Shown in pieces: positions 25,678-34,124 of a stretch of DNA of 39,635 nt. Each line of letters begins with the position of its first letter. Within the stretch, counting starts at the first letter, position 1. A model generated the notes under the pieces. The model was given only the letters and a program-made list of their open reading frames with translations. It did no database searches and had not been told where the DNA came from. The position numbers and the translations under genes were made by a program. The DNA comes from DATFKA01 sp042095835 (GTDB lineage: Bacteria; Bacteroidota; Bacteroidia; Chitinophagales; Saprospiraceae): positions 1 to 39,635 of the forward strand of contig JBELML010000045.1 in assembly GCA_042095835.1 (NCBI GenBank). Direction: 5' to 3'.

Positions 25678-27654
25678 ATGGCGTACTTAGATACTCCCAC
25701 TATTATCTTTACGGGAGATTTTCAGTCCGACGTGTCTACTGTCAACAACGATGTGCGGCACTACGACAATGCTAGCTTCGAATCCCGTTTCCAATTACCA
25801 CAAGAGGGACAAAATTACAACGGCTGGTGGAATCCAGATGGCGGTGCCTCCTTTCGTTGGGTAGATTGCTCCGTTGTTCAAGTCATTAATGCGCAAGGCA
25901 AAATCGACTATGACAATTCTTTGCTCCAAGTCGAGGTGTCTGGCGTCAAAGACCGCTCTAGTGGAAAGATGGTCGATCTCGATCCGCAAGAACAGACGAC
26001 CTCTGAGCTGTGGGGACTCACCCTCCAATTCACGGATGCCAAAGGCAATCTGTTGTTCAAAGGAACCCTGCTCGATACGGGCTTCCGAGATCTACAGATG
26101 CGGCAGTATCCCAAAGATCAAAATGATCAGAATTATAATCCCAATGGCCAACCTCTGGGAGGCTGCTGGTATACTTGTATCCAAGATATTGTCTGGGGCA
26201 AACATGCTGAGGAGCATGAGACACTCAAAAAATTACAGTCGATCACAGAAGATAATTGTTTGAGCCTAGGTTTGCACGGTTTCGGATATTACTACAGTCA
26301 TGCCGATGGCCGATATTCAACGGGCAGAACAAATGGCATCATTGGCCCCTGGAAAAAGCAGGAGCCCATGCGATTCGCTCCCACCCGCAGGTTATACGGG
26401 ACCTGGAATATTTTCAGTCAACCTAGTCCGGTGAGTACCTTCTTCAGTATTTCTAATTTTATGGTGGCCAACAATGAAGTCACCGTAGATTTTGGGATGT
26501 CTTATCCGATTCAAGATTCCTTAGGGACACTCAACCAAAAATTTGCTGAGCAAAGCATCGTACTTGGAGTCGCTCAAAAGGGGAAAACCTTTGATCAAGC
26601 CCTCAATTCTAAACAAAAGGTGATCGTTGATCCTAATGATTTCATGGAGATCGGCCCGCTCAAATTTAGAAGTCCAAAGACCTGGTTACAGACCACCGCC
26701 GGTATTACTTCTTTCGAGCTGAATCAAAAGACAGCTGATTTAGTGAAGGATAATCAAGTTCTCCTATTACTGAAAACTTCTGATGCTTATCAACTTATTG
26801 CACGCGAAGGTGTAGACGGCTGGTACATGCGCGCAGATAAAAATGTATTCCGTATCGATCCAGGTGATCCACCAATGAGTACAGATGTCTACGTATATCA
26901 ATGGGGCAACCCAAAGGCTGGTCAACAGGTCGTGCTCAAACCGCAACCCAAGCAGTCGGGCAACGGTGCTGGTGGCGGCATCAATCAGCCGAAGGCACCT
27001 ATCCCTGATATCAATTTTCCAGCAGACGCCATCTATATGACGGCACTACCGCTGACAGATAATACCGGTAAAACCAAGGTGAGCCTCACTGGAACGGATC
27101 CAGGGAATCCCAGAGGCTATATCGATGGGCAGATTTACTTGATCAATTATGCTTTAGAGAGCGTTCCGAATTTGGAACAATACTTCAATGATTTATTGAT
27201 GATTCACCTGCGTGATTCCTTTCCCAATTTGGAGCATCCCACTTGGGAAGATATCAAATATACCTGGATTCAATTTGGCAACTTGTATCCTATTATGAGT
27301 AAGTTTTTGGTGCCTTTTGATATGCGTAACGCACTATTGAGGCATAAAGAAATATTGATTTTTGGACTCACCAGACCGCTCGATGATCCCATCCATATGC
27401 CGGTGACGAGAGACTTGTCGAAAGCCAAACGGGACGCCATGGTGAAATGGTTGAGCACAGCTGAGATAAAGGAGAAGACGGATGAACTTCTTGCCTCGAC
27501 AAGTCCTGAAAGGCCGGCTATTGATCCTACAGATTTTATGACAGCTGCTTTGCAACAAAAAACGGCCATAAGTCACCTTAAATCAGGTAATCAAGCGGCC
27601 TTAGAATCTCTAGCTGATCAACTTAATTTTGAAGAACTCCAAAACCTATCCTAA
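25678..27654 (+). CDS. VioB N-terminal-half homologue
   Basis: This encodes 658 residues with no signal peptide. The N-terminus (YLDTPTIIFTGDFQSDVSTV, then GGASFRWVDCSVVQV) follows the opening pattern of VioB/RebD enzymes (short hydrophobic strand, F-x-G, later a W-containing strand with two V). Near the C-terminus, NLYPIMSKFLVPFDM and HMPVTRDLSKAKRDAMVKWL match the end of the N-terminal half of VioB, where I recall YPFMSDKVF and YMPSTRELSAPKARLFLKYL. A Gly-rich linker lies at about 421-430. The ferritin-like half of VioB is missing here and is encoded by the next gene, one base beyond the stop codon. VioB couples imine dimers in indolocarbazole/violacein synthesis; whether this pair does so is unknown. 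Confidence 0.7.
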   Translation: MAYLDTPTIIFTGDFQSDVSTVNNDVRHYDNASFESRFQLPQEGQNYNGWWNPDGGASFRWVDCSVVQVINAQGKIDYDNSLLQVEVSGVKDRSSGKMVDLDPQEQTTSELWGLTLQFTDAKGNLLFKGTLLDTGFRDLQMRQYPKDQNDQNYNPNGQPLGGCWYTCIQDIVWGKHAEEHETLKKLQSITEDNCLSLGLHGFGYYYSHADGRYSTGRTNGIIGPWKKQEPMRFAPTRRLYGTWNIFSQPSPVSTFFSISNFMVANNEVTVDFGMSYPIQDSLGTLNQKFAEQSIVLGVAQKGKTFDQALNSKQKVIVDPNDFMEIGPLKFRSPKTWLQTTAGITSFELNQKTADLVKDNQVLLLLKTSDAYQLIAREGVDGWYMRADKNVFRIDPGDPPMSTDVYVYQWGNPKAGQQVVLKPQPKQSGNGAGGGINQPKAPIPDINFPADAIYMTALPLTDNTGKTKVSLTGTDPGNPRGYIDGQIYLINYALESVPNLEQYFNDLLMIHLRDSFPNLEHPTWEDIKYTWIQFGNLYPIMSKFLVPFDMRNALLRHKEILIFGLTRPLDDPIHMPVTRDLSKAKRDAMVKWLSTAEIKEKTDELLASTSPERPAIDPTDFMTAALQQKTAISHLKSGNQAALESLADQLNFEELQNLS

Positions 27655-27655
27655 A

Positions 27656-28705
27656 ATGCTGAAAATAGATAAGAACATCATCATCGCTATTGATAGTGCT
27701 AAGAAATTAGAAGACTTGCACCATCTGGTACAAAATGCCATAGAGCTCGAACACGCGACTATACCACCTTACTTGACGGCTATGTTCTCCTTTCATCCAA
27801 ATACCAATAAAGAGATTTGGGAGATCATCAATTCGGTAGTGATTGAAGAGATGCTGCACATGAGTATAGCTTCTAATGTCTTGAATGCACTTGGAGGCAA
27901 GCCTGCTATTAATGTGGAGCATTTTATCCCAAAATATAAGGGGCATTTGCCTATGGGTATTGGTGGAAGTTTGGAGGTAGGCTTAGAGCAATATTCTAAA
28001 AAACAGGTCAAGAATGTTTTTATGGAAATTGAAGAACCCGAGCATCCGATTGATTTTCCTACTATAATGTCTCTCGTTTCGAAAAAAGAGGAAACATTTG
28101 CTACCATTGGCCAATTTTACCACGCAGTGCAATGTAAAATTGACGAGTTAGCCGATGATATATTGCCTGGTAAAGTAGAACGACAATTCACAACTAGGTT
28201 CTTTCCAGCGGAGGAGTTGTTTCCGATTATTACTAAACAGGATGCCATCAAGGCTATCGATATTATTATCGAGCAGGGAGAAGGTTCAGAAAATTCACCC
28301 ATCGATCCTGAGGGAGAATTGGCGCATTATTATCGGTTTGAAGAGTTGTACTACGGCCATCGTTTAATCAAAGATGCTACTGCTGAAAATGGGTATTCCT
28401 TCACAGGGCCAGAGATTCCCTTTGATAAAAGCGCCGTCTACAACTTATTTCCAAATACTAAGTTGGCCATGTTGCCAGACGGGACAGAGGAGAAGCGTCT
28501 AGCCAATCAATTTAGTTTTGTCTATGCCAAACTCCTCAATGCTCTACACCGAACCTTTAATGGAGATGTAGGCTTTTTCGACAATACTTTTGGGCTCATG
28601 TATGATTTGAAATTGATCGCTAATCGTTTGTGCGCTATGGATTTTCCTGGAAAAGAGGCTTACAAGATTGGGCCTACCTTCGAGTATGTAGACATAAACG
28701 TTTAA
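27656..28705 (+). CDS. VioB-type ferritin-like protein (PF12902-like)
   Basis: The ATG at 27656, one base after the stop of the previous gene, is preferred to 27629, which would overlap it. The 349 residues begin with a four-helix ferritin-like domain with diiron-type ligands: IELEHATIPPYL (Glu30, Glu32, His33) and VIEEMLHMSIASNVLNALGG (Glu64/Glu65, His68). This is the VioB C-terminal pattern (LELSVMLQYL, EEMIHYLVVNNLLMALG, as I recall it). The rest (PAEELFPI, YYRFEELYYG, SFVYAKLLNALHRTFNG) extends beyond the domain as in VioB-type proteins. No tryptophan oxidase or other pigment gene lies within the window, so substrate and product are open. Confidence 0.75.
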   Translation: MLKIDKNIIIAIDSAKKLEDLHHLVQNAIELEHATIPPYLTAMFSFHPNTNKEIWEIINSVVIEEMLHMSIASNVLNALGGKPAINVEHFIPKYKGHLPMGIGGSLEVGLEQYSKKQVKNVFMEIEEPEHPIDFPTIMSLVSKKEETFATIGQFYHAVQCKIDELADDILPGKVERQFTTRFFPAEELFPIITKQDAIKAIDIIIEQGEGSENSPIDPEGELAHYYRFEELYYGHRLIKDATAENGYSFTGPEIPFDKSAVYNLFPNTKLAMLPDGTEEKRLANQFSFVYAKLLNALHRTFNGDVGFFDNTFGLMYDLKLIANRLCAMDFPGKEAYKIGPTFEYVDINV

Positions 28706-28824
28706 TGAGAATGGGAATAGCTTTCTAAAAAACAGGTTTTGCAAATGGCGTATATGGTAGTTCAATCGTTTGTAAGTCTTAAATGGTACTCCGGAGGAAT
28801 TTATTCCCCTGTTCGGCGTAGGCT

Positions 28825-29820
28825 GTGGGCAAAATAATCATAAGAGAAGTTGGGCGTAGTTTTCAACTATGTCTGTGTGATTCCACCGTTATACCTATTA
28901 ATAGGAAAGAAGAGCAGGAAGAGTTGGGTTTGGGATGGTTAAGTTATGGGGCTAGGGAATATGATGCGAGTATTGGGAGGTGGATGAGTGTGGATCCGTT
29001 GGCCCATGTTCAAGAAAAAATCTCAACATATGCATATTCTCTGAATAACCCTACTATTTACGTTGACCCTGATGGTTCTCTTCCCATATTGATTAACGGA
29101 CGTGCTGCGTGTAATAATTGCAGAGGGAACGAAAAATACTGGGGGAGAAGTATATTGGCGACAATCGCAAATAGCGGGGTAGCCAATCCTGGAGGAGAGT
29201 TACATTTTGTAGATAGGGATCAGTTTTATGATAATCATGCTGGATATAGTTTCAGACCTAAAGAGGGAAAAGGTTGGTTTCATAATGGCAACCATCCGGG
29301 TGAAAGAAGACAAGCGGGATACTTACAAGCTGAAGCAGACTTTGAAGAAATTTTATCAAAATTGGAAAGAGATCCTGAAACAGGGAAAATAACGGAACAT
29401 ATTCAAATATATACACATAGCAGAGGTGGAGCTTTTGGCGAAGGTTATACAAAGGCCCTTAGACGATTAATAATGAAAAATTCGGATCTATTCCAAGATG
29501 CTTCCAATGTAATTGATTTCTCTCTAAATCTTGGAGCCCACCAATCTTCAAGCATTGATGCTATAGAAGGAGTTCCAATATATTCAATGCATCATTTTGA
29601 TGATGCTTTATCAGGAACTAAAATGGGAGGCACTTTGGCTAATTTCGCATCTAAGATAGGGAATGGTACAATCGAAGCACATAGTACTACCTCTTTTGTT
29701 AAAGAAGTAAATTCTTTTTTAAATAACTTTAACCAAAATAGGGCAACTCAATCCACCATTGATAATTTCGTAAGACAAATGCAGGAAGAATATGGTATCA
29801 CCGTTACAGTTAGGAATTAA
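28825..29820 (+). pseudogene. Orphan RHS tip with alpha/beta-hydrolase-like toxin domain
   Basis: GTG at 28825 opens 331 residues. Residues about 30-90 are the RHS core end (EELGLGWLSYGAREYDASIG, YAYSLNNPTIYVDPDG), but there are no YD repeats or RHS barrel before them, and the first 25 residues look like chance reading of non-coding DNA. Residues 91-331 form a C-terminal domain with a hydrolase-type nucleophile elbow, IQIYTHSRGGAFGEGY, with Ser199 as nucleophile. Asp259 or Asp260 (HHFDDALSG) and His286 (IEAHSTTSF) follow in the order expected for a Ser-Asp-His triad. This resembles lipase-like RHS toxins of Bacteroidota. It may be a stored tip cassette or a decayed gene. Confidence 0.65.
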
Positions 29821-29829
29821 ATTTAGTCT

Positions 29830-30117
29830 ATGAATAGCTATCAAGTTTTCGTTTTCAACATCGTCAATATACTTATCTTTATAGGCTTAAGATACTTATC
29901 AATATTTACTATTGTTTTTGCTAGGATTGGGCCAGAAGCAAAGTACTCAATCTGGGATTTTGTGCCAGCATATGCTTTACAATTAATAGTATTATTGTTT
30001 TTTATAGTGAAAAATAGAAAATGGCAATTCGCTTCGATTGTTAGCATTTTTATTCTTTCAATTCTTTTTTTGGGGAGGCACTATGATCTTATACCTAATT
30101 CATTGATTCCGTCTTAA
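29830..30117 (+). CDS. Small three-helix membrane protein, candidate immunity protein
   Basis: This encodes 95 residues, starting nine bases after the RHS-tip stop. Three hydrophobic helices can be drawn: about 6-30 (FVFNIVNILIFIGLRYLSIF), 44-61 (VPAYALQLIVLLFFIV) and 67-85 (FASIVSIFILSILFLG). Short loops are charged (KNRKW). An inner-membrane location is expected. Tight coupling to a polymorphic-toxin tip is the usual arrangement of an immunity gene, but I do not recognise the family. Low GC relative to the flanking chromosomal genes supports acquisition as one cassette with the tip. Confidence 0.55.
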   Translation: MNSYQVFVFNIVNILIFIGLRYLSIFTIVFARIGPEAKYSIWDFVPAYALQLIVLLFFIVKNRKWQFASIVSIFILSILFLGRHYDLIPNSLIPS

Positions 30118-30204
30118 CAACTTAGCTGATACTATTTTGAATAGTATAGAGTTGTACCCAGTCGGGGGTAGTTTGAATTAAAAGCAAAAAAGCAAAAAAG
30201 CAAT

Positions 30205-30319
30205 CTGTTCGGCGTAGACTTTGTCTGCGTCGGAGTGAAAGCAAGATTATATCTTGCGAGCATACAGTAAGCATGGAAAAGTAGAAGCCTGTCTCGGTGT
30301 AAAATCGGGATGGGCTTTT
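30205..30319 (+). terminator. Hairpin cluster and terminator after the RHS cassette
   Basis: ctgttcggcgtag (30205-30217) repeats the 13-mer at 28809-28821, and gtagac-ttt-gtctgc forms a small stem. gcaagat-tat-atcttgc near 30241 is a perfect 7-bp hairpin. aagcctgtctcg (30285-30296) pairs with cgggatgggctt (30306-30317) using several G-U pairs and ends in T4, a plausible intrinsic terminator. The rest, up to the barrel gene at 30582, includes a degenerate array of aatccg-type words near 30530-30560. Confidence 0.45.
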
Positions 30320-30581
30320 GTCATAAAGAGAGCCTTCACTTGAGTTCTGTTTTGATAAAAAAAGCATCCAAAAGCCTTTTGACGATTTTTATGCGGTCTT
30401 GCAGCAGTAGTTCAACTCCGAGGAGTTCTTGATCCGAGATTATATTATCCGCCACTTCATCGGTTGAGCCAAGCATGAGGAAATCACCCGAGCAACCAAG
30501 ATGAAAAAAATAGCCCCTACAAACCCAATCCCCCCAATCCGTGCCATCCGCTGAATCCGTAAAAATCTGTGATCCTCTGTG

Positions 30582-31280
30582 CTACCAATCGTCAAACCGA
30601 AATCCAAAACGTATCCCTGCGTAGTAGGTCCAGACCCTACTCGCCTGACTAGCAAAAATGGTCTCCCCTGAGCTGTCAATCTCGCCCGTAGGAAAATTAT
30701 CTTGCCAATTGATTTCTGGGAAGTATCTTGCTTTGATCATAGGTGTGATGGTGAGGATATCATTGATCCCAATATCCAGACCAAGACCTGCACCTATACT
30801 AGCACTGATACCACCCATTTCTGCATTTTGGTCGCTAGTCAACTCAAAATTGGGTAGCGTCACTCCAGGCGATAGTTGAAAAAATAAGCCTTTCTTAAAA
30901 AAGTCATTCTGCTTACTGAAGGTCGGGCAATCACAGTCACTCGCTAGATCAAGAAAATAAACATTCGTATTAAAAAAGAAGCTGAAGAATTGCGTGCGGA
31001 TGGTATTGCCCGAAATCAAAAAATCACTTTCTGACCAGCTATAATTCAACTCTGGAAGAAACTCGATACGCCTATTTTTCAGCCGAAACCAATAGTCGAT
31101 GCCAATACTATACATTTCTCCCGGTGACTCGAAGCCACCAGTTTCTTGAAAAACGGAGTTCGGAAAGGTCCAGTCTGGAGCATCGCTACTTTGGTAGCCA
31201 AAACTTACACCAAATTGGGCTTGACTAATGCATGGTAGCGCACATATCAGACTGACGAGGACTAGGTTTTTTATTCGCAT
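30582..31280 (-). CDS. Outer-membrane beta-barrel protein
   Basis: The start at 31280 (MRIKNLVLVSLICALPCISQ) is preferred to 31304, because the signal peptide begins there. The 232 residues have strands FGVSFGYQSSD, YSIGIDYWF, RRIEFLPELNYSWSES, FFFNTNVYFLDL and the C-terminal YYAGIRFGFRFDDW, typical of a Bacteroidota OmpA-like or PorT-type 8-strand barrel. A Cys-x-Cys pair (CDCP) sits in the long loop, similar to the FCDC loop of the barrel at 1857-2582. No specific function can be assigned. Confidence 0.75.
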   Translation of the reverse strand: MRIKNLVLVSLICALPCISQAQFGVSFGYQSSDAPDWTFPNSVFQETGGFESPGEMYSIGIDYWFRLKNRRIEFLPELNYSWSESDFLISGNTIRTQFFSFFFNTNVYFLDLASDCDCPTFSKQNDFFKKGLFFQLSPGVTLPNFELTSDQNAEMGGISASIGAGLGLDIGINDILTITPMIKARYFPEINWQDNFPTGEIDSSGETIFASQASRVWTYYAGIRFGFRFDDW

Positions 31281-31355
31281 GTGTATGGTTTCTTTTTTTA
31301 TCAAAACGGCTATTGGATTACTTAGAGTATTTATACGTTGCTAATTACACTCTAT

Positions 31356-31387
31356 TTTGCGCCACAATCAATTTAACCTTATCTTTG
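31356..31387 (+). promoter_or_regulatory. rimO promoter, Bacteroidota type
   Basis: tttg at 31356-31359 and tatctttg at 31380-31387 are separated by 20 bases, matching the TTTG-N19-21-TAnnTTTG consensus of the primary Bacteroidota sigma factor. The start codon at 31409 is 21 bases after the -7 box, giving a leader of about 15 bases. Confidence 0.65.
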
Positions 31388-31408
31388 CGCACTAATCTGA
31401 AATGAGGT

Positions 31409-32719
31409 ATGAAGACCAAGACGCTTAAGAAGGATAAAGTGAATGTTATTACGCTAGGTTGCTCCAAAAACCTAGTCGATTCTGAGAATATGATTACGCA
31501 GCTACGGGGCAACGATTTTGAGGTCGTTCACGACAGCAATGATGAAGACGCCAATGTAATTGTAGTCAATACTTGTGGCTTTATTGATCTAGCCAAAGAA
31601 GAATCGGTCAATACCATTCTGAGCTATGCAGAGGAAAAGAAAGAAGGGAATATTGATAAACTCTATGTGACCGGCTGCCTCTCCCAACGCTACCGCGATG
31701 ATCTCGAAAAAGAAATTCCGGAAGTAGATGCTTTCTTTGGTACCTTGGAGCTACCTGGATTGTTGGCGAAGTTCGATGCAGATTACAAACACGAATTGAT
31801 CGGCGAGCGGATCACCACCACGCCAATGCACTATGCCTATTTGAAAATATCAGAAGGCTGTAACCGTACCTGCTCTTTCTGCGCCATCCCCTTGATGCGC
31901 GGCAAACACATCTCCAGATCTATAGAAGATTTGGTCAAAGAGGCCAAGAACTTGGCCCGAATGGGTGTGAAAGAACTGATGCTTATTGCTCAGGAGCTGA
32001 CCTATTATGGCCTTGATTTGTACAAAGAAAGAGCCTTGCCCAAGCTGCTCCATGCCTTGGCCGATGTAGAAGGTATCGATTGGATTAGGTTACATTATGC
32101 TTATCCCTCAAAATTTCCAAGAGATATCTTTGATGCGATGGCCGAGCGTAAGGAGATTTGCAATTACCTAGATATTCCGCTTCAACACGCCAATAATGAT
32201 GTCCTGAAAAGGATGCGCCGCCAAATCACTAGAGAAGAGACGGTCGACCTGATCAACTACGCCCGCGAGCGCGTACCGGGTATCCATATACGTACTACCA
32301 TGCTCGTGGGTTTTCCTGGCGAAACAGAAGAAGAGTTCCAAGACCTCTGCGATTTTGTAGAAAAAATGCAATTCGATCGACTTGGCGTATTTCAGTATTC
32401 TCACGAGGAAGATACCATCGCCCACGATTTGGAAGATGATGTCCCCGCCGATCTCAAACAAGAAAGAGCTAATCGCATTATGGCGATTCAGCAGGAGATT
32501 TCCTTGGCGAAAAATACCCAACGTATTGGTGATCGTATACCAGTCTTGATTGATCGCAAGGAAGGAGAATACTTCGTGGGACGTACTGAAGGCGACTCTC
32601 CAGAAGTAGATAATGAGGTGCTGATCAATGCCAAAGAGACCTATCTACGTATTGGAGACTTTGCGGAGGTAGAAATCATTGATGCCACAGAGTACGATTT
32701 AGAGGCAAAATTGATATAG
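31409..32719 (+). CDS. rimO: Ribosomal protein S12 methylthiotransferase
   Basis: RimO is a radical-SAM enzyme that adds a methylthio group to a conserved Asp of ribosomal protein S12. The 436 residues have the usual three parts. The N-terminal MTTase domain carries cluster ligands Cys18 (ITLGCSKNLVDSE), Cys56 (VNTCGFID) and Cys90 (VTGCLSQRY). The radical-SAM core has Cys151, Cys155 and Cys158 (EGCNRTCSFCAIPLMRG). The C-terminal TRAM domain is at about 370-436 (GDRIPVLIDRKEGEYFVGRT). GCSKNLVDSE and AIPLMRGKHISR separate it from MiaB. A membrane protein gene follows within 40 bases. Confidence 0.97.
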   Translation: MKTKTLKKDKVNVITLGCSKNLVDSENMITQLRGNDFEVVHDSNDEDANVIVVNTCGFIDLAKEESVNTILSYAEEKKEGNIDKLYVTGCLSQRYRDDLEKEIPEVDAFFGTLELPGLLAKFDADYKHELIGERITTTPMHYAYLKISEGCNRTCSFCAIPLMRGKHISRSIEDLVKEAKNLARMGVKELMLIAQELTYYGLDLYKERALPKLLHALADVEGIDWIRLHYAYPSKFPRDIFDAMAERKEICNYLDIPLQHANNDVLKRMRRQITREETVDLINYARERVPGIHIRTTMLVGFPGETEEEFQDLCDFVEKMQFDRLGVFQYSHEEDTIAHDLEDDVPADLKQERANRIMAIQQEISLAKNTQRIGDRIPVLIDRKEGEYFVGRTEGDSPEVDNEVLINAKETYLRIGDFAEVEIIDATEYDLEAKLI

Positions 32720-32758
32720 CCTGACAAACATTATGTGGCTTTTTGCTATTTAGTGCCT

Positions 32759-33244
32759 ATGGAACAAAGTAAACGCACTTTCACGGATAGAGTAGGGAAT
32801 CCCATTTTTCAGGCGGCGCTAGTGTTCGCTGGCGTGCTCGTTACGATTGCTATGGGAGCAATCTTGAACTCCTCTGGGCTAGGCATGTCGGATCGTTGGC
32901 CTTGGATGTGTGCCACTTCTTTTATGCTCTTCTTTGCCATGTTCAATAGTGTTTTCGCGCTGGCGAGTAAGACCTTGTCGAAATATTGGGGGAGATCGAT
33001 CTACAGTTTTTTAGGCTTGGCTTTTATTTCGGGCCTCATGGCTTACCTAAGTTCTGGTCTGTCAATTAATGAAGCTGGATCCTACCGTTGGATCTACATA
33101 GTCGTTACCATCGGGTATATGATTTTCTTGGGTATGGCTACGATGATGCGTACTATTGTAGATTTTGCGCAAAAAGAAGAATGGTCAAGCCCCAAGCGAC
33201 GAGATCAAAACAGACCATCGGAGCGGGACCGCCACATCAAATAA
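32759..33244 (+). CDS. Four-helix membrane protein of unknown function
   Basis: The ATG at 32759 (MEQSKRTFTD) is preferred to the GTG at 32735. The 161 residues hold four predicted membrane helices at about 14-36, 45-67, 74-95 and 99-123 (ALVFAGVLVTIAMGAIL, FMLFFAMFNSVFALA, FLGLAFISGLMAYL, YIVVTIGYMIFLGMATM). The basic cytoplasmic tail (KEEWSSPKRRDQNR) supports an N-in, C-in topology. No motif identifies a transporter or enzyme. It is 39 bases after rimO and probably shares its transcript. Confidence 0.65.
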   Translation: MEQSKRTFTDRVGNPIFQAALVFAGVLVTIAMGAILNSSGLGMSDRWPWMCATSFMLFFAMFNSVFALASKTLSKYWGRSIYSFLGLAFISGLMAYLSSGLSINEAGSYRWIYIVVTIGYMIFLGMATMMRTIVDFAQKEEWSSPKRRDQNRPSERDRHIK

Positions 33245-33270
33245 TGCTGCAATGCAGCGCCCTTGACTCT

Positions 33271-33491
33271 TAGGACCGGGTAAAGAATAAGTTGCGCATT
33301 TTGATCGAGAAGATTCCCGACGCAAGGTCGGGGTAAATTCGTGCCAAGACGAGGCAAAAAACGTAGATGATGCAGGGCATCAGCGTCCCGGACTTGATCC
33401 GGGATTTAACGAAGTATTAGAGCAAGCCTGTCCCGAATTTAGGTCGGGAAGATTCCATCAAAATTGATAAGTTATTTTTTAATTGGTCCTT
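33271..33491. repeat. Foldback repeat family, copy 3, with nested hairpins
   Basis: Arms near 33271 (aggacc, taaagaataa, attttgat) and 33491 (complements ending ggtcct) pair. The core carries CAAGACGAGGC, ACGTAG, the stem tgatgc-agg-gcatca and TAACGAAGTATT. Three extra short hairpins of cccgac...gtcggg or cccgga...tccggg type sit in the left arm, core and right arm, making this copy about 60 bases longer than copy 2. Confidence 0.8.
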
Positions 33492-33541
33492 AGACATTAA
33501 ATTGTGTTAAGGTCTCAACTTTTCAAAGCCCTATTCCTTTT

Positions 33542-34123
33542 ATGGTAAAAAAATTAATCATGATCAACCGTGTAATACTACTTTCATTTGCCTTTTCTCT
33601 GAGTATCTTATCTTGTAATACCGCTCAGAAAGGAAGCTCTGCCTCTACCAGCCAAAAAGAAAAGGAAAACAGAGTATTTGTTAGCCTAGCTGGAGATACG
33701 CTCCAGACAATTAGTAAATCAGATGCCGAATGGCAAGCTCAGCTCGATGATATGGAGTACCGAGTTTTGCGCGAAGCCGGTACCGAACGCGCCTTCACTG
33801 GGGAGTACTGGAATAATAAAAAAGAAGGCATCTATCTATGCCGCGCTTGTGAATTACCGCTGTTTACTTCTGAGACCAAATTCCGTTCGGGTACAGGTTG
33901 GCCCAGCTTTTATTCACCGATTCGTGAAGACCATGTCAAAGACATTAAAGATACCTCTTATGGAATGATTCGGGTAGAAACCGTTTGTGCTAGATGTGAA
34001 AGCCATTTAGGCCACGTTTTTGAAGACGGACCAAGACCTACAGGTTTGAGGTATTGTATGAATTCGGTCAGCCTCACCTTCAAGGAGCAAAAAGCCCTAA
34101 AAGAAGCCGCACCAAAAAAATAA
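33542..34123 (+). CDS. msrB: Lipoprotein methionine-(R)-sulfoxide reductase
   Basis: MsrB reduces methionine-R-sulfoxide in damaged proteins. The 193 residues start with a type II signal peptide (lipobox LSC, lipidated Cys25), so this copy works in the envelope rather than the cytosol. The catalytic domain (about 62-188) has both zinc pairs, Cys100/Cys103 (CRAC) and Cys149/Cys152 (CARC), the block RSGTGWPSF and the catalytic Cys172 in LRYCMNS. No thioredoxin-like partner gene is adjacent, so the electron donor is unknown. A MITE copy has inserted exactly at the stop codon: the target duplication overlaps the last codons. Confidence 0.95.
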   Translation: MVKKLIMINRVILLSFAFSLSILSCNTAQKGSSASTSQKEKENRVFVSLAGDTLQTISKSDAEWQAQLDDMEYRVLREAGTERAFTGEYWNNKKEGIYLCRACELPLFTSETKFRSGTGWPSFYSPIREDHVKDIKDTSYGMIRVETVCARCESHLGHVFEDGPRPTGLRYCMNSVSLTFKEQKALKEAAPKK

Positions 34124-34124
34124 T

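Noticed and set aside
27629..27655. Earlier start of the ferritin-like gene overlapping the previous gene
   Set aside because: The nine extra residues have no family support, and the ATG at 27656 directly after the stop is the simpler choice; the overlap remains possible.
30440..30679. 79-codon minus-strand open frame
   Set aside because: Much of it is a translation of the degenerate aatccg word array, and the rest overlaps the barrel gene end.
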